Positions 24,172 to 33,259 of a stretch of 64,000 bases of DNA are shown in pieces; the first letter of the stretch is position 1, and each line of letters begins with the position of its first letter. Both the position numbers and the translations under genes were made by a program. The stretch covers positions 62,001 through 126,000 of the forward strand of contig RJVL01000004.1 in assembly GCA_003755025.1 (NCBI GenBank), written 5' to 3'. The stretch comes from Diaphorobacter nitroreducens. Lineage in GTDB: Bacteria > Pseudomonadota > Gammaproteobacteria > Burkholderiales > Burkholderiaceae_C. Below the pieces are notes generated by a model that saw only the letters and a program-made list of their open reading frames with translations, was not told where the DNA came from and searched no databases.

Positions 24172-25032
24172 TTCCCGTTCGCGCAGCCATTTGGTGGCGA
24201 TCCACTTCTCGCCCTCGATCACCGAGGCGCCGCCGTGCAGCGTGCGCGTGCTGGGGTGGGGCCGCTCGTAGCTGAAGAACACCGCATTACCCTGGCGCGG
24301 CGCCACCTCCAGGGGCACGTCGGGGAAGGTGGTGCCGCCGCCCTTGAGCGGGTTGTTCAGGTAGATCACCAGCGTTGCCACGCGCTGGCCGCCGCGGCGC
24401 ACGATGGTGGAGGTGCCGGGCTGGTCGGGGTCGAAGTAGTCGTAGTGCGGCTTGTATTCCGCGCCGGGGCGGTAATGCAGCACCTGCAGGCCTTCGCCGT
24501 TCTGGATGGGCCAGCGCACCAGGCGGGCGATGCGCTCTTCCAGCCGCTGCACCACCGGCGTCTCGCCGCGCTGAAAGAACATGCCGTCGCTGGTGCGGTC
24601 CGCGTTCACCTCTTCGCCGCCGGTGGTGGTCTGCACGGTGAGCGAGCGCGCCATGCGTGGCTGTGCAGCGTCGATGATGGCCTGGCATTCCTCGGGCGAC
24701 AGCAGGTTGCCGAACAGCACCACGCGCGGGTGGGCCATCGACATCAGCACCTCGACCTGGCGGTCGCCCACGTCGATGAAGAGCGGCGCGTCGGCGATGT
24801 CGGGCTCGGGCACCGGCACGGCGGGCGGCAGGCCTTGCGGCTGCACCGCGCCGTCCAGATGCGCGCGCAGTACCTCCTCCACCGCGCGCACGGCAACGCT
24901 ATCGGCCCAGCCCGCGTTGCGCATGGCCTCGATCAGTGCGGGCGTGGCGATGCCGGCGCCGGACTGGTCGAGGATCCACTGGCGCAGCTCGGGCGTAACG
25001 GACTGGGAGGAGGCGAAGCTGTGATCAGGCAT
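24163..25032 (-). CDS. 2OG-Fe(II) oxygenase, prolyl 4-hydroxylase-like
   Basis: A 289-residue non-haem iron dioxygenase using 2-oxoglutarate. The C-terminal jelly-roll has the iron ligands His196-x-Asp198 in KPHYDYFD and His266 in RTLHGG, with Lys276 in EGEKW as candidate 2-oxoglutarate contact, in the P4Hc pattern. The first 100 residues are outside the catalytic fold: a possible helical region (VTPELRQWILDQ) and a Pro-rich linker. Start is ATG at 25032, giving MPDHSFASSQ; longer starts overlap the neighbouring gene. Targets are unknown; bacterial members hydroxylate EF-Tu, peptides or free proline. Confidence 0.88.
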   Translation of the reverse strand: MPDHSFASSQSVTPELRQWILDQSGAGIATPALIEAMRNAGWADSVAVRAVEEVLRAHLDGAVQPQGLPPAVPVPEPDIADAPLFIDVGDRQVEVLMSMAHPRVVLFGNLLSPEECQAIIDAAQPRMARSLTVQTTTGGEEVNADRTSDGMFFQRGETPVVQRLEERIARLVRWPIQNGEGLQVLHYRPGAEYKPHYDYFDPDQPGTSTIVRRGGQRVATLVIYLNNPLKGGGTTFPDVPLEVAPRQGNAVFFSYERPHPSTRTLHGGASVIEGEKWIATKWLREREFK

Positions 25033-25054
25033 GGGCTTTCGTTGGGGCAGGGTT

Positions 25055-25441
25055 TCAGGTGCGCTTGAGGCCCAGCACCTGCAGTTCGGCATCGCTCAAG
25101 CGCGACAGCACGTCGCTGCGCAGCGTCTGCAGGCGCTGGTGGTGGCGAAAGTCCAGGTCTACACCCTGCAGCGGCTGCACGCCGTCGGACGCGAGCGCAT
25201 AAGCCTCGCCGGCTGTCTCGTTCACCAGCAGCCACATGCGCCGCACCTGGCCCCGCTGGCCGCCATGCGTGTGCTGGGCGGCAAACGCCTCCGCATCGGC
25301 GCGCCGGGTGAAGGTGGCTTTCAGGAATTCTTCACGCATGAACGTGATCCACACGCCCCAGCCTTCGCGCACGGTGGCCTCGAAGGGCTGGTCGACGGCT
25401 TGGGTGGCGGGGTAGTGCGCGGTTTCGACGGCGTGGTTCAT
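25055..25441 (-). CDS. Hypothetical protein, 128 residues
   Basis: Not recognised with confidence. The protein begins MNHAVETAHYPATQAVDQPF and contains REGWGVWITFMREEFLKATF and a DAEAFAAQHTHGGQ stretch, ending in a predicted helix with a KR-rich tail (LSDAELQVLGLKRT). It is soluble-looking, without signal peptide or membrane segment. It lies between yaaA (31 bases) and the 2OG oxygenase (22 bases) on the same strand, so co-transcription is likely. The upstream sequence is C-rich in the coding sense, with no clear ribosome binding site. Coding is supported by the tight spacing and regular composition. Confidence 0.65.
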   Translation of the reverse strand: MNHAVETAHYPATQAVDQPFEATVREGWGVWITFMREEFLKATFTRRADAEAFAAQHTHGGQRGQVRRMWLLVNETAGEAYALASDGVQPLQGVDLDFRHHQRLQTLRSDVLSRLSDAELQVLGLKRT

Positions 25442-25472
25442 GGGGGGCGTCCAGGAAAGGAGGGGAACCCGT

Positions 25473-26261
25473 CTAGCTGCCGGCGGCGTGGCGGCGGAAC
25501 ACGAGCCGGTCGGGCTGGGACGAGGCCGGGTGGAAAGCATAGCCTTCCAGGTCGAATTCCTCCAGCCGCCGCGGGGTGGCCGCGCGCTGCTGGATGGCCC
25601 AGCGCGCCATCAGGCCGCGCGCGCGCTTGGCGTAGAAGCTGATGATCTTGTACTGGCCGGCCTTGTGGTCCTCGAACACGCATTCGATCACGCGCGCCTT
25701 GAGCACCTTGCGGTCCACGGACTTGAAGTACTCCTGCGAAGCCAGGTTGACCACCACCGGCGTGGCGTCCGCGGCCAGTCGCTGGTTCAGGTGTTCGGCG
25801 ATGCGCGCGCCCCAGAACTGGTAGAGGTTGGCGCCGGCATCGGTCGCCAGGCGCGTGCCCATCTCCAGGCGATAGGGCTGCATGCGGTCCAGCGGTCGCA
25901 GCACACCGTACAGGCCGCTCAGGATGGCGACATGCTGCTGCGCCCACTGCAGGTCTTCGAGGGAGAGCGACTGCGCCTGCAGCCCTTCGTACACGTCGCC
26001 GTTGAAGGCCATCACGGCCTGGCGCGCGTTGGCGGCCGTGAAGCGCGGCTGCCAGGCCGCATAGCGCGCCACGTTGAGGGCGGCCAGCGGGTCGCTGATC
26101 GACATCAGCGCGGCCACTTCCTGCGGCGACTTCTCGCGCAGCACCGCGATCAGGCGCTGTGCGTCGGGCACGAACGCGGGCAGCGTGTGCGGCAGGCCGG
26201 CGGGCAGGGGGGTGTCGTAGTCCAGCGACTTGGCGGGCGACAGCAGGAACAGCACGGTCAT
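25473..26261 (-). CDS. yaaA: Peroxide stress protein YaaA (UPF0246)
   Basis: A 262-residue cytoplasmic DUF328 protein. Starts [15 protein letters not shown], the family hallmark, and contains [23 protein letters not shown] and [12 protein letters not shown], all conserved in YaaA. In E. coli YaaA lowers free iron and protects DNA during peroxide stress. ATG at 26261 is used because the family begins at this Met. It is the first gene of a leftward group yaaA-hypothetical-2OG oxygenase. Confidence 0.94.
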   Translation of the reverse strand: MTVLFLLSPAKSLDYDTPLPAGLPHTLPAFVPDAQRLIAVLREKSPQEVAALMSISDPLAALNVARYAAWQPRFTAANARQAVMAFNGDVYEGLQAQSLSLEDLQWAQQHVAILSGLYGVLRPLDRMQPYRLEMGTRLATDAGANLYQFWGARIAEHLNQRLAADATPVVVNLASQEYFKSVDRKVLKARVIECVFEDHKAGQYKIISFYAKRARGLMARWAIQQRAATPRRLEEFDLEGYAFHPASSQPDRLVFRRHAAGS

Positions 26262-26280
26262 TACTCCCAATGTGCGAGCT

Positions 26281-26352
26281 GCCGTGGCTATCAGCTGAAT
26301 ATGCCTCTAAGGCTTATCCATCAAGCGCCAGCAGCTCATTTATCGATAGCAT
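26281..26352 (-). repeat. Short palindromic element (family A), reverse, between rne and yaaA
   Basis: Reverse order GCCTCTAAGGCTTATCC, AT, CAAGCGCCAGCAGCTCATTT and a GCTATC-type end (GATAGC) are visible. A GGCTATCAGCTGAAT stretch precedes it. It directly abuts the rne terminator hairpin. Confidence 0.78.
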
Positions 26353-26383
26353 AAAACGCCACCGGGGGCATGACGCCCCCGGT
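26353..26383 (-). terminator. Rho-independent terminator of rne
   Basis: In the leftward sense the arms ACCGGGGGC and GCCCCCGGT (26361-26369 and 26375-26383) form a 9-base stem with a 5-base loop, followed by GGCGTTTTATGC. Position just after the rne stop fits. Confidence 0.75.
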
Positions 26384-26402
26384 GTTCTGCCATGGCGCGG
26401 GC

Positions 26403-29400
26403 TTAGGCGGCCGCGTTGTCCTGGTCGAACGGCAGCTGCATCGCACCCAGGTCGCGGCGGGTTTCCACCAGCACCAGCGGACCTTCATCCAGCACCACCA
26501 CGGGCGCACGCTCGCGCGGCACGTGGACGGGCTTGGGCTCGGCCGCAATCGCGGCCTGCGCGGCGGCGATCTTCTGGGCGTCGGAATTCACCCATTGCAG
26601 GCCCGAAGCCTGCGCCACCTGCTGCAGCGTGTCCACGGGCAGCGTGAATGCCTGCACGCGCGGCATGCCACCGGTTGCCGGCGCCACCGCGGTGGCAGCC
26701 GGAGCCGGTGCGGGCACAGGTGCCGCTGCAACGGGCGCGGGCGCCGGTGCGGGGGCTGCCACGGCGGCCGGGGGTGGCGTCACTGCGGCCGTGGCTTCGG
26801 GCGCGGCCTGCGGCGTTGCCGCCGGGGCAGATGCCGGAGCGGAGGCGAAATAGCTGCGGCGTGCGGGGGCGGAGTCTTCCTCGGCCGCCGCAGCGGGAGC
26901 GGGGAGGTCCAGGTCCATCAGCGGCGCGGCAGGCGCTTCGGCATCGGCACCGGTGGCGCTGGCCTCGGCATTGCGCGGGCCGCGCTCGCCACGTTCGCGG
27001 CGGTCGCGTCCATAGCGGTCGCGCGAACGGCGCTCGCGGCGCTCCTCGCCGGCGGGGGCCTCGGCGCCGGAAGTACCGACTTCAGCGCCGGACAGGTCCA
27101 GGTCCGGCAATGCGGCCAGGGGCGCAGTGTCGGCAAAGTCGGCGCCAGCGGCGGGGGCGTTGGCGTCGATGGTGCGCGGGCCGCGTTCGCGGCGCTCGCC
27201 ACCGCGCTCACGGCGCTCGCCTCGTTCACCCCGTTCGCGGCGTTCACCGCGCTCGCCGGTGCGTGCCGCGCGCTCCTCGGTCACTGCCACGTCGGCATCG
27301 GTCGTGACCGGGGTGTTGGCCAGGTCGGCCGCAGACTGCACGGGCGGCTGTGCGTTGCGCTCACCGCGCTCGCGGCCGCCACGGCCTTCGCGCGGCTCGC
27401 GGCGGCTCTCGCCTTCCGCGCGCTCGCCACGGCGTTCGCCGTCGCGGCCATTGCGTGGCTCACGCGGTTCGCGGTTCTCGCGGCCCTCGGCGCTGCGCTC
27501 GCCGCCACGGCCCTCGCCACGGCGGCCGCGGCCTTCGCCGCCTTCGCGGTTGCCGTTGCGCTCACCGCCACGCTCGCCGCTGCGTTCACCAGTGCGTTCG
27601 CCACGGCGACCGCCGCGCTCACCGCGACGCCCTTCGCCGCGTGCGCCGGGTTCTGCCGGAGTCTGCGCGGGGGCGGCCACAGGTGCGGGCGCGGGTGCGG
27701 CGCCAAAGCCGAACAGGCTCTTGATCCATGCGAAGAAGCCCTGCTCGGGAGCCGGTGCGGCGGCCGGGCGCTGGGGCGCGGGCGTGGGGGCCGTTGCCGG
27801 GCGCTGCTGGCCCTGGCCCTGCGGGCGCGTGGCGCCGCGGGCGGCGCCTTCGGGGCGCGGCTCGGCCACAGGGGCCGGCGCGTCGGGCAACACGCCCTTG
27901 ATCACGGGCGTCTGCTTGTTGGTGGGCTCCTGCGAGCGGCGCGTGACCTTGGTCTGGTCTTCCTCCACGTCGGCCAGCTTGTAGCTGGCGTCCAGGTTTT
28001 CCAGGCGCGGGTCGTCGTGCTTGAGGCGCTCCAGCTTGTAGTGCGGCGTTTCCAGCGACTTGTTGGGGATCAGCACCACGGAGACGCGCTGCTTGAGTTC
28101 GATCTTGGCGATCTCGGTGCGCTTTTCGTTCAGCAGGAAGCTGGCCACCTCCACCGGCACCTGGCAGTGCACGGCGGCGGTGCTGTCCTTCATGGACTCT
28201 TCTTGGATCATGCGCAGCATCTGCAGCGAGAAGCCTTCCGTGTCGCGCACGTGGCCGGTGCCGTCGCACAGCGGGCAACGGATATGCGCGCCTTCGGACA
28301 GCGACGGCTTCAGGCGCTGGCGGCTCATCTCCATGAGGCCGAACTTGCTGATGGTGCCGAACTGCACGCGGGCGCGGTCCTGGCGCAGCGCGTCGCGCAG
28401 GCGGTTTTCCACTTCGCGGCGGTTCTTGCTCTCCTCCATGTCGATGAAGTCGATCACGATCAGGCCGCCCAGGTCGCGCAGGCGCATCTGGCGCGCCACC
28501 TCGTCGGCGGCCTCCAGGTTGGTGCGCGTGGCGGTTTCCTCGATGTCGCCGCCCTTGATGGCGCGTGCCGAGTTCACGTCCACGCTGACCAGAGCCTCGG
28601 TGTGGTCGATCACGATGGCGCCGCCCGAGGGCAGGGTCACGGTGCGCGCGTAGGCGGACTCGATCTGGTGCTCGATCTGGAAGCGCGAGAACAGCGGTGC
28701 GTCGTCGCGGTAGCGCTTGACCTTGCCGGCATGCTCGGGCATGACGTGCGCCATGAACTGGTGCGCCTGCTCGTAGATGTCGTCAGTGTCGATGAGGATG
28801 TCACCGATGTCGCTGTTGAAGTAGTCGCGGATGGCGCGGATCACCAGGCTGGATTCCTGGTAGATGAGGAAGGCGCCCTTGCCGGCCTTGGCGGCGCCGT
28901 CGATGGCGGTCCACAGCTTGAGCAGGTAGTTCAGGTCCCATTGCAACTCGGGCGCGGAACGGCCGATGCCGGCGGTGCGCGCGATGATGCTCATGCCCTT
29001 GGGGTACTCCAACTGGTCCATCGCCTCCTTGAGCTCGGCGCGGTCCTCGCCCTCGATGCGGCGCGACACGCCCCCGCCGCGTGGGTTGTTGGGCATCAGC
29101 ACCACATAGCGGCCGGCCAGGCTGATGAAGGTGGTCAGGGCCGCGCCCTTGTTGCCGCGCTCTTCCTTCTCGACCTGGACGATCAGCTCCTGGCCTTCCT
29201 TGATCACGTCCTGGATCCTGGCCTGGCTGGGTGATACGCCCTCGGCGAAGTACTGTTTGGAGATTTCCTTGAACGGCAGGAAGCCGTGGCGGTCTTCGCC
29301 ATAGTCAACGAAGCAGGCCTCCAGCGACGGTTCCACGCGCGTGACGACGGCTTTGTAGATGTTGCCCTTGCGCTGCTCGCGCCCTTCGATCTCGATCTCG

Positions 29401-29480
29401 TAGTCCAGCAGCTTCTGGCCGTCCACGATGGCCAGGCGCCGCTCCTCGGGCTGCGTGGCATTGATGAGCATCCGCTTCAT
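26403..29480 (-). CDS. rne: Ribonuclease E
   Basis: The 1025-residue endoribonuclease that organises the RNA degradosome and processes rRNA, tRNA and m[23 protein letters not shown] opens the RNase E/G core, with an S1 domain (about 37-125) and catalytic acids in LVSVDVNS (about 300) and LIVIDFIDM (about 343). The zinc-link CPLCDGTG lies near 402. After about residue 530 the protein turns into a long disordered tail: a stretch of about 180 residues dominated by RGER/RRGE repeats (the RNA-binding region) and an Ala/Pro-rich end finishing [15 protein letters not shown]. Like E. coli, it is divergent from rluC across a long leader. Confidence 0.96.
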   Translation of the reverse strand: MKRMLINATQPEERRLAIVDGQKLLDYEIEIEGREQRKGNIYKAVVTRVEPSLEACFVDYGEDRHGFLPFKEISKQYFAEGVSPSQARIQDVIKEGQELIVQVEKEERGNKGAALTTFISLAGRYVVLMPNNPRGGGVSRRIEGEDRAELKEAMDQLEYPKGMSIIARTAGIGRSAPELQWDLNYLLKLWTAIDGAAKAGKGAFLIYQESSLVIRAIRDYFNSDIGDILIDTDDIYEQAHQFMAHVMPEHAGKVKRYRDDAPLFSRFQIEHQIESAYARTVTLPSGGAIVIDHTEALVSVDVNSARAIKGGDIEETATRTNLEAADEVARQMRLRDLGGLIVIDFIDMEESKNRREVENRLRDALRQDRARVQFGTISKFGLMEMSRQRLKPSLSEGAHIRCPLCDGTGHVRDTEGFSLQMLRMIQEESMKDSTAAVHCQVPVEVASFLLNEKRTEIAKIELKQRVSVVLIPNKSLETPHYKLERLKHDDPRLENLDASYKLADVEEDQTKVTRRSQEPTNKQTPVIKGVLPDAPAPVAEPRPEGAARGATRPQGQGQQRPATAPTPAPQRPAAAPAPEQGFFAWIKSLFGFGAAPAPAPVAAPAQTPAEPGARGEGRRGERGGRRGERTGERSGERGGERNGNREGGEGRGRRGEGRGGERSAEGRENREPREPRNGRDGERRGERAEGESRREPREGRGGRERGERNAQPPVQSAADLANTPVTTDADVAVTEERAARTGERGERRERGERGERRERGGERRERGPRTIDANAPAAGADFADTAPLAALPDLDLSGAEVGTSGAEAPAGEERRERRSRDRYGRDRRERGERGPRNAEASATGADAEAPAAPLMDLDLPAPAAAAEEDSAPARRSYFASAPASAPAATPQAAPEATAAVTPPPAAVAAPAPAPAPVAAAPVPAPAPAATAVAPATGGMPRVQAFTLPVDTLQQVAQASGLQWVNSDAQKIAAAQAAIAAEPKPVHVPRERAPVVVLDEGPLVLVETRRDLGAMQLPFDQDNAAA

Positions 29481-30069
29481 GATGCAATTCCTTTTCGTTG
29501 TGTCGTGGCGGCCCGCGCGCAGCGCTCTCTCAGGGCTGCAGCGGCGCGTACCGCCGGTTCCAAACCAAACAGGCTCTACACGAGCCGGAAATGCCTGGAC
29601 TGACGCATCGAAACGAGGGAATTGCCGGGATGCACCACGGCTGCTGGGTTGGCTAACTCAGCAGGCGGGGTGGTGGCGCGTGGATGGGGGCGAGCCGGTC
29701 AGCGCGCAGGCGTGCTACTAAAAATGTAGCCGTTGGCGCTTGACCGGCGGGTGTTGGTGGCGATTTGCGTGCACGTGGCAAAGGCTGACGCCCTCGCCAC
29801 AATGACACCATCCATGCCAGCAACACCCACATGATTTTCGCTTTGATCCGCTGGCCGCAGTGCCCGGGTGGGGTGAGCGGCCAGCTTGGGATTCCGTAGA
29901 TTCAGTGTTTCGATTTGTCAGCCTGCACGGCCGGCATGCGGACCTTCGCAGGCAACCGGCCTGCAATCTGCGCGCATGACGCCCGTTGGCATCAACCATG
30001 CTGCGCGCCGAGCCGGGCCGGGTCCATTAAACTCCAGACAAATCAACCACTTACACATTCGTCGCGCAG
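29481..30069 (-). promoter_or_regulatory. Long rne leader and divergent rne/rluC control region
   Basis: The 589 bases between the divergent genes contain no supported protein gene. For rne this is likely a long structured 5' leader: hairpin arms CTGGCCGC and GCGGCCAG occur at 29851-29858 and 29877-29884, and a CTGCTG...CAGCAG stem near 29643-29668. A half copy of the short palindromic element is at 29711-29742. A leftward TATAAT lies at 30079-30084 inside the rluC start, without a good -35. In E. coli the rne leader mediates autoregulation; a similar role here is inference. Confidence 0.45.
29711..29742 (+). repeat. Half copy of the short palindromic element (family A)
   Basis: GTGCTACTAAAAATGTAGCC followed by GTTGGCGCTTG matches the left half of the family; the right arm is missing. 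The GCTAC and GTAGC parts form their own 5-base stem. Confidence 0.6.
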
Positions 30070-31089
30070 GTGAAACACATTATAGGGGGCAAACCGGCCG
30101 CAGGCCGCACCCCGCCAGAAGCCCCGGCGGCCCGCATCGTCGAGGTCGACGCCGAATCCGCGGGCCAGCGGCTCGACAATTTCCTCATCCGCCATCTGAA
30201 GGGCGTGCCCAAGACCCACGTCTACCGCATCATCCGCAGCGGCGAGGTCCGCCTGAACAAGGGGCGCACCAGCGCCGACGCGCGCGTGGCACCGGGCGAC
30301 CTGGTGCGTCTGCCCCCCGTGCGCGTGTCCGACAAGGTGCTGGACAAGGCGGAGCGCCCCGCGCCCGCGCGCGAATTCCCCATCCTGCTGGAAGACGAGC
30401 ACCTGATCGCCATCGACAAGCCCGCCGGCACGGCCGTGCACGGCGGCAGCGGCGTGAGCTTTGGCGTGATCGAACAGTTGCGCCAGGCGCGCCCGCAGGC
30501 GCGCTTCCTGGAACTGGTGCACCGGCTGGACCGGGAAACCTCGGGCATTTTGCTGGTGGCCAAAAAGCGCTCGGCGCTCACACATCTGCAGGACCAGTTC
30601 CGGGGGCGCGAGACGGGCAAGACCTATCTGGCGCTGGTCACCGGCCACTGGCCCGCCAACAAGAAGGTCATCGACACGCCGCTGCACAAATACCTGCAGG
30701 AGGATGGCGAGCGCCGCGTGCGCGTGACCACGCCCGACGACCCGGACGGCATGCGCTCCGTCACCCTGGTCAAGGTGCGCAGCCAGCTCGCGCCGCGCCC
30801 CTTGCAGGGCCTGCCGGCGATGAGCCTGCTGGAGGTGACCATCAAGACCGGGCGCACGCACCAGATCCGCGTGCACCTGTCCTCCCAGGGCCACCCGATC
30901 GCGGGCGACGACAAGTACGGCGACTTCGACCTGAACCGGCGCCTGCAGAAGCAAGGCTTGAAGCGCATGTTCCTTCACGCATGGCGGCTACAGTTTGACC
31001 ACCCGGCCAGCAGTGAGCGCCTGGAATTGCGCGCCGAATTGCCGCCCGAACTGACCGCTTTTCTTTCCGACGACCCCGCACATGCCTGA
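30070..31089 (+). CDS. rluC: 23S rRNA pseudouridine synthase RluC
   Basis: A 339-residue RluA-family enzyme that makes pseudouridine at three 23S rRNA sites in E. coli. An S4 RNA-binding domain (about 33-95: GQRLDNFLIRHL, VYRIIRSGEVRLNKGR) precedes the catalytic domain with HRLDRETSG at about 151-159, whose Asp is the catalytic residue, and KTGRTHQIRVHL near 258. The GTG at 30070 is the only plausible start. Divergence from rne is conserved in E. coli. The stop overlaps the next gene by 8 bases. Confidence 0.95.
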   Translation: MKHIIGGKPAAGRTPPEAPAARIVEVDAESAGQRLDNFLIRHLKGVPKTHVYRIIRSGEVRLNKGRTSADARVAPGDLVRLPPVRVSDKVLDKAERPAPAREFPILLEDEHLIAIDKPAGTAVHGGSGVSFGVIEQLRQARPQARFLELVHRLDRETSGILLVAKKRSALTHLQDQFRGRETGKTYLALVTGHWPANKKVIDTPLHKYLQEDGERRVRVTTPDDPDGMRSVTLVKVRSQLAPRPLQGLPAMSLLEVTIKTGRTHQIRVHLSSQGHPIAGDDKYGDFDLNRRLQKQGLKRMFLHAWRLQFDHPASSERLELRAELPPELTAFLSDDPAHA

Positions 31090-31750
31090 TTTCCGCCCGC
31101 GCCGATTCGATCTCATTGCCTTCGACTGGGATGGCACGCTGTTTGACTCCACCGCCATCATCGTGCGCAGCATTCAGGATGCGGTGCGCGATGTGGGCGG
31201 CACCGTGCCTACGGATGAAGCCGCCGCCTGGGTGATCGGCATGGCGCTTCCGCAGGCCCTGGCACATGCAGCCCCCGACGTGCCGCGCGAGCGCTATACG
31301 GAGTTGGGCAACCGCTACCGCTACCACTACCTGCAGCACCAGGACGACCTGAGCCTGTTCGACGGCGTGCTGCCCATGCTGGAGGGCCTGCGCACGCGCG
31401 GCCACCTGCTGGCCGTAGCCACGGGCAAGAGCCGACGCGGCCTGGACCAGGTGCTGCACCAGGTGCAGTTGCGTGGCATGTTCGACGGTTCGCGCACCGC
31501 GGACGAAACCGCCGGCAAACCGCACCCGCTGATGCTGCAGGAGCTGATGGCCGAGTTCGGCGTGGAGCCCGAGCGCCTGCTGATGATCGGCGACACCACG
31601 CACGACCTCGCAATGGCCCGCGCCGCGGGCTGTGCCAGCGTGGGCGTGGGCTATGGCGCGCACGACACGGCGGGCTTTGCCGAACTGGGGCCGCTGTGCG
31701 TGGCTTCGTCCGTGGCCGATCTGCACCGTTGGCTGCAGGAGCACGCGTAA
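31082..31750 (+). CDS. HAD-IA family hydrolase, phosphoglycolate phosphatase-like
   Basis: A 222-residue Mg-dependent phosphatase. Motif I is FDWDGTLFDS (residues 13-22), motif II lies around LAVATGKS, the lysine is in GKPHPLML and motif III/IV is LMIGDTTHDLAMARAAG. The helical cap between motifs I and II places it in the Gph/PGP group. It overlaps rluC by 8 bases and shares its stop/start (TAATG) with the Rieske gene, so translation is coupled. The natural substrate is unknown. Confidence 0.9.
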   Translation: MPDFRPRRFDLIAFDWDGTLFDSTAIIVRSIQDAVRDVGGTVPTDEAAAWVIGMALPQALAHAAPDVPRERYTELGNRYRYHYLQHQDDLSLFDGVLPMLEGLRTRGHLLAVATGKSRRGLDQVLHQVQLRGMFDGSRTADETAGKPHPLMLQELMAEFGVEPERLLMIGDTTHDLAMARAAGCASVGVGYGAHDTAGFAELGPLCVASSVADLHRWLQEHA

Positions 31751-32127
31751 TGGCGGCCCCGGTGGAGCAACGCATCGACCTCTGCCCCAGCGAGGCACTG
31801 GTGGATGGCGGCCGCGCCGTGGCGTTCGACGTGCGCTACTGCGGCCAGATCTGCCGCGCTTTCGCCATCCGCTATCAGGGCCGCGTGCACGCCTACCTGA
31901 ACCGCTGTACCCATGTACCGATGGAGATGGACTACCAGGAAGGTCAGTTTTTCGACGACACCGGCCGCTGGCTGCTGTGTGCCACACATGGCGCGGCCTA
32001 CCAGCCCGACACGGGAGCCTGCGCTGGCGGTCCGTGCCGCGGCGGGCTGGTGAAGATCGCCTTGTCCGAGGAAGGGGGCCGGGTGCGCTGGCATACTGCC
32101 CTCCATCTGCACACCGTAGAGTTTTGA
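31750..32127 (+). CDS. Rieske [2Fe-2S] ferredoxin-like protein
   Basis: A 125-residue protein of the small soluble Rieske type. The two cluster motifs are CTHVP (52-56) and CATHGAAY (near 77), the C-x-H...C-x-x-H pattern that binds a 2Fe-2S cluster through two Cys and two His. It has no transmembrane segment, so it probably acts as an electron donor in the cytoplasm. It sits in the order rluC-HAD-Rieske-sppA with 1-base overlap upstream and 4 bases to sppA; which oxygenase it serves is not apparent. Confidence 0.88.
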   Translation: MAAPVEQRIDLCPSEALVDGGRAVAFDVRYCGQICRAFAIRYQGRVHAYLNRCTHVPMEMDYQEGQFFDDTGRWLLCATHGAAYQPDTGACAGGPCRGGLVKIALSEEGGRVRWHTALHLHTVEF

Positions 32128-32131
32128 CTCC

Positions 32132-33175
32132 ATGACCGATCCCAACCGCACCGAACCCACGGGATTCGAGGGAAATCCGCCCGCAGCGCCCGACCTGTGG
32201 GCGCAACAAGCTACAAAAAATGAAGCGAGCAAGGCCGCAGCCGCCCCCGGCTGGGAGCGCGAGACGCTGGAGAAGCTGGTGCTCGGCACCCTGGCCGAGC
32301 AGCGCGCGGCGCGCCGCTGGCGCAACTTCTGGCGCCTGGCGTGGGTCCTGTTGGCGGGCGCGGTGATCTGGGCCGCGCTTTCGCGCGAAATGACCGCCGC
32401 CAGCAAGAGCACGCCGCATACGGCCGTGGTGGACGTGAAGGGCGAGATCGCCGCGGGCGCCGAGGCCAGCGCCGAATTTGTCGTAGCCGCCATGCGCAGC
32501 GCATTCGAGGATTCGGGTTCGCAGGCCGTGGTGCTGCTCATCAACTCGCCGGGCGGCAGTCCGGTGCAGGCGGGCATCATCAACGACGAGATCGTGCGCC
32601 TGAAGGCCAAGTACAACAAGCCCGTCTATGCCGTGGTCGAGGAAACCTGTGCCTCGGCGGCCTACTACATCGCCGCGGCGGCGGACGGCATCTTCGTGGA
32701 CAAGGCCAGCATCGTGGGCAGCATCGGCGTGCTGATGGACGGCTTCGGCTTCACCGGCGCCATGGAAAAACTGGGGGTGGAACGCCGCCTGCTCACCGCC
32801 GGTGAGAACAAGGGGTTTCTCGATCCGTTCAGCCCCCAGACCGAAACCCAGCGCGCATACGCCCAGGCCATGCTCGACCAGATCCACCAGCAGTTCATCG
32901 GCGTGGTGAAGCAGGGGCGGGGCGACCGGCTCAAGGTCACGCCCGAAACCTTCAGCGGCCTGTTCTGGACGGGTCAGCAGGCGGTGGAGATGGGACTGGC
33001 CGACCAACTGGGCAACCTGGACTACGTGGCGCGCGAGGTGGTCAAGGCCGAAGACGTGATCGACTACACCCGCCGCGACAACGTGGCCGAGCGCCTGGCC
33101 AAGAAGTTTGGCGCCGCGGTAGGCATGGGCGCCGTGAAGGGCCTGGCTGCGCTGCAGTTGCCGCAGCTGCGCTGA
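32132..33175 (+). CDS. sppA: S49 family signal-peptide peptidase SppA
   Basis: A 347-residue membrane-bound serine protease of the short (single-domain) type that degrades cleaved signal peptides. One transmembrane helix at about 69-86 (WVLLAGAVIWAAL). The catalytic Ser175 is in CASAAYYIA and the general base Lys227 is in GENKGF; the 52-residue spacing equals that of the Bacillus enzyme. The cytoplasmic first 60 residues are poorly conserved, and QQATKNEASKA (about 25-35) is encoded by a half copy of the short palindromic element. Last gene of the rluC group. Confidence 0.92.
   Translation: MTDPNRTEPTGFEGNPPAAPDLWAQQATKNEASKAAAAPGWERETLEKLVLGTLAEQRAARRWRNFWRLAWVLLAGAVIWAALSREMTAASKSTPHTAVVDVKGEIAAGAEASAEFVVAAMRSAFEDSGSQAVVLLINSPGGSPVQAGIINDEIVRLKAKYNKPVYAVVEETCASAAYYIAAAADGIFVDKASIVGSIGVLMDGFGFTGAMEKLGVERRLLTAGENKGFLDPFSPQTETQRAYAQAMLDQIHQQFIGVVKQGRGDRLKVTPETFSGLFWTGQQAVEMGLADQLGNLDYVAREVVKAEDVIDYTRRDNVAERLAKKFGAAVGMGAVKGLAALQLPQLR
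32208..32232 (+). repeat. Possible half copy of the short palindromic element in the sppA coding sequence
   Basis: GCTACAAAAAATGAAGCGAG resembles the left half of the element as seen at 29711-29742 (GCTACTAAAAATGTAGCCGT). It is an A-rich patch in GC-rich coding sequence and is translated in the same frame as the copies in era and pbpC, giving ATKNEASKA. Short, so the call is tentative. Confidence 0.4.
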
Positions 33176-33180
33176 TATTG

Positions 33181-33240
33181 GGTTAAATCAGGCTCCAGCG
33201 CTTATCCATCAAGCGCTGCAAGCTATTATTTTTGAATCAA
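33181..33240 (-). repeat. Short palindromic element (family A), reverse, between sppA and the methylase gene
   Basis: TTAAATCAGGCTCCAGCGCTT, ATCC, ATCAAGCGCTGCAAGCTATT then ATTTTTGAATC. It starts about 5 bases after the sppA stop and ends 20 bases before the convergent methylase gene stop; the palindrome could serve as a shared bidirectional transcript end. Confidence 0.85.
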
Positions 33241-33259
33241 CCGGGGCCGTACGTGCGGC

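Noticed and set aside
27150-27650. Tandem-repeat-like DNA with alternating CGCTCGCCACGG-type units
   Set aside because: Explained by the RGER/RRGE-rich coding sequence of the RNase E tail; no separate repeat element is needed.
26370-29234. A 954-residue open frame antisense to rne
   Set aside because: It mirrors the Arg/Glu/Gly-rich RNase E tail in GC-rich DNA; the product is Ala/Gly/Arg low complexity without domains or start signals, while RNase E on the other strand is certain.
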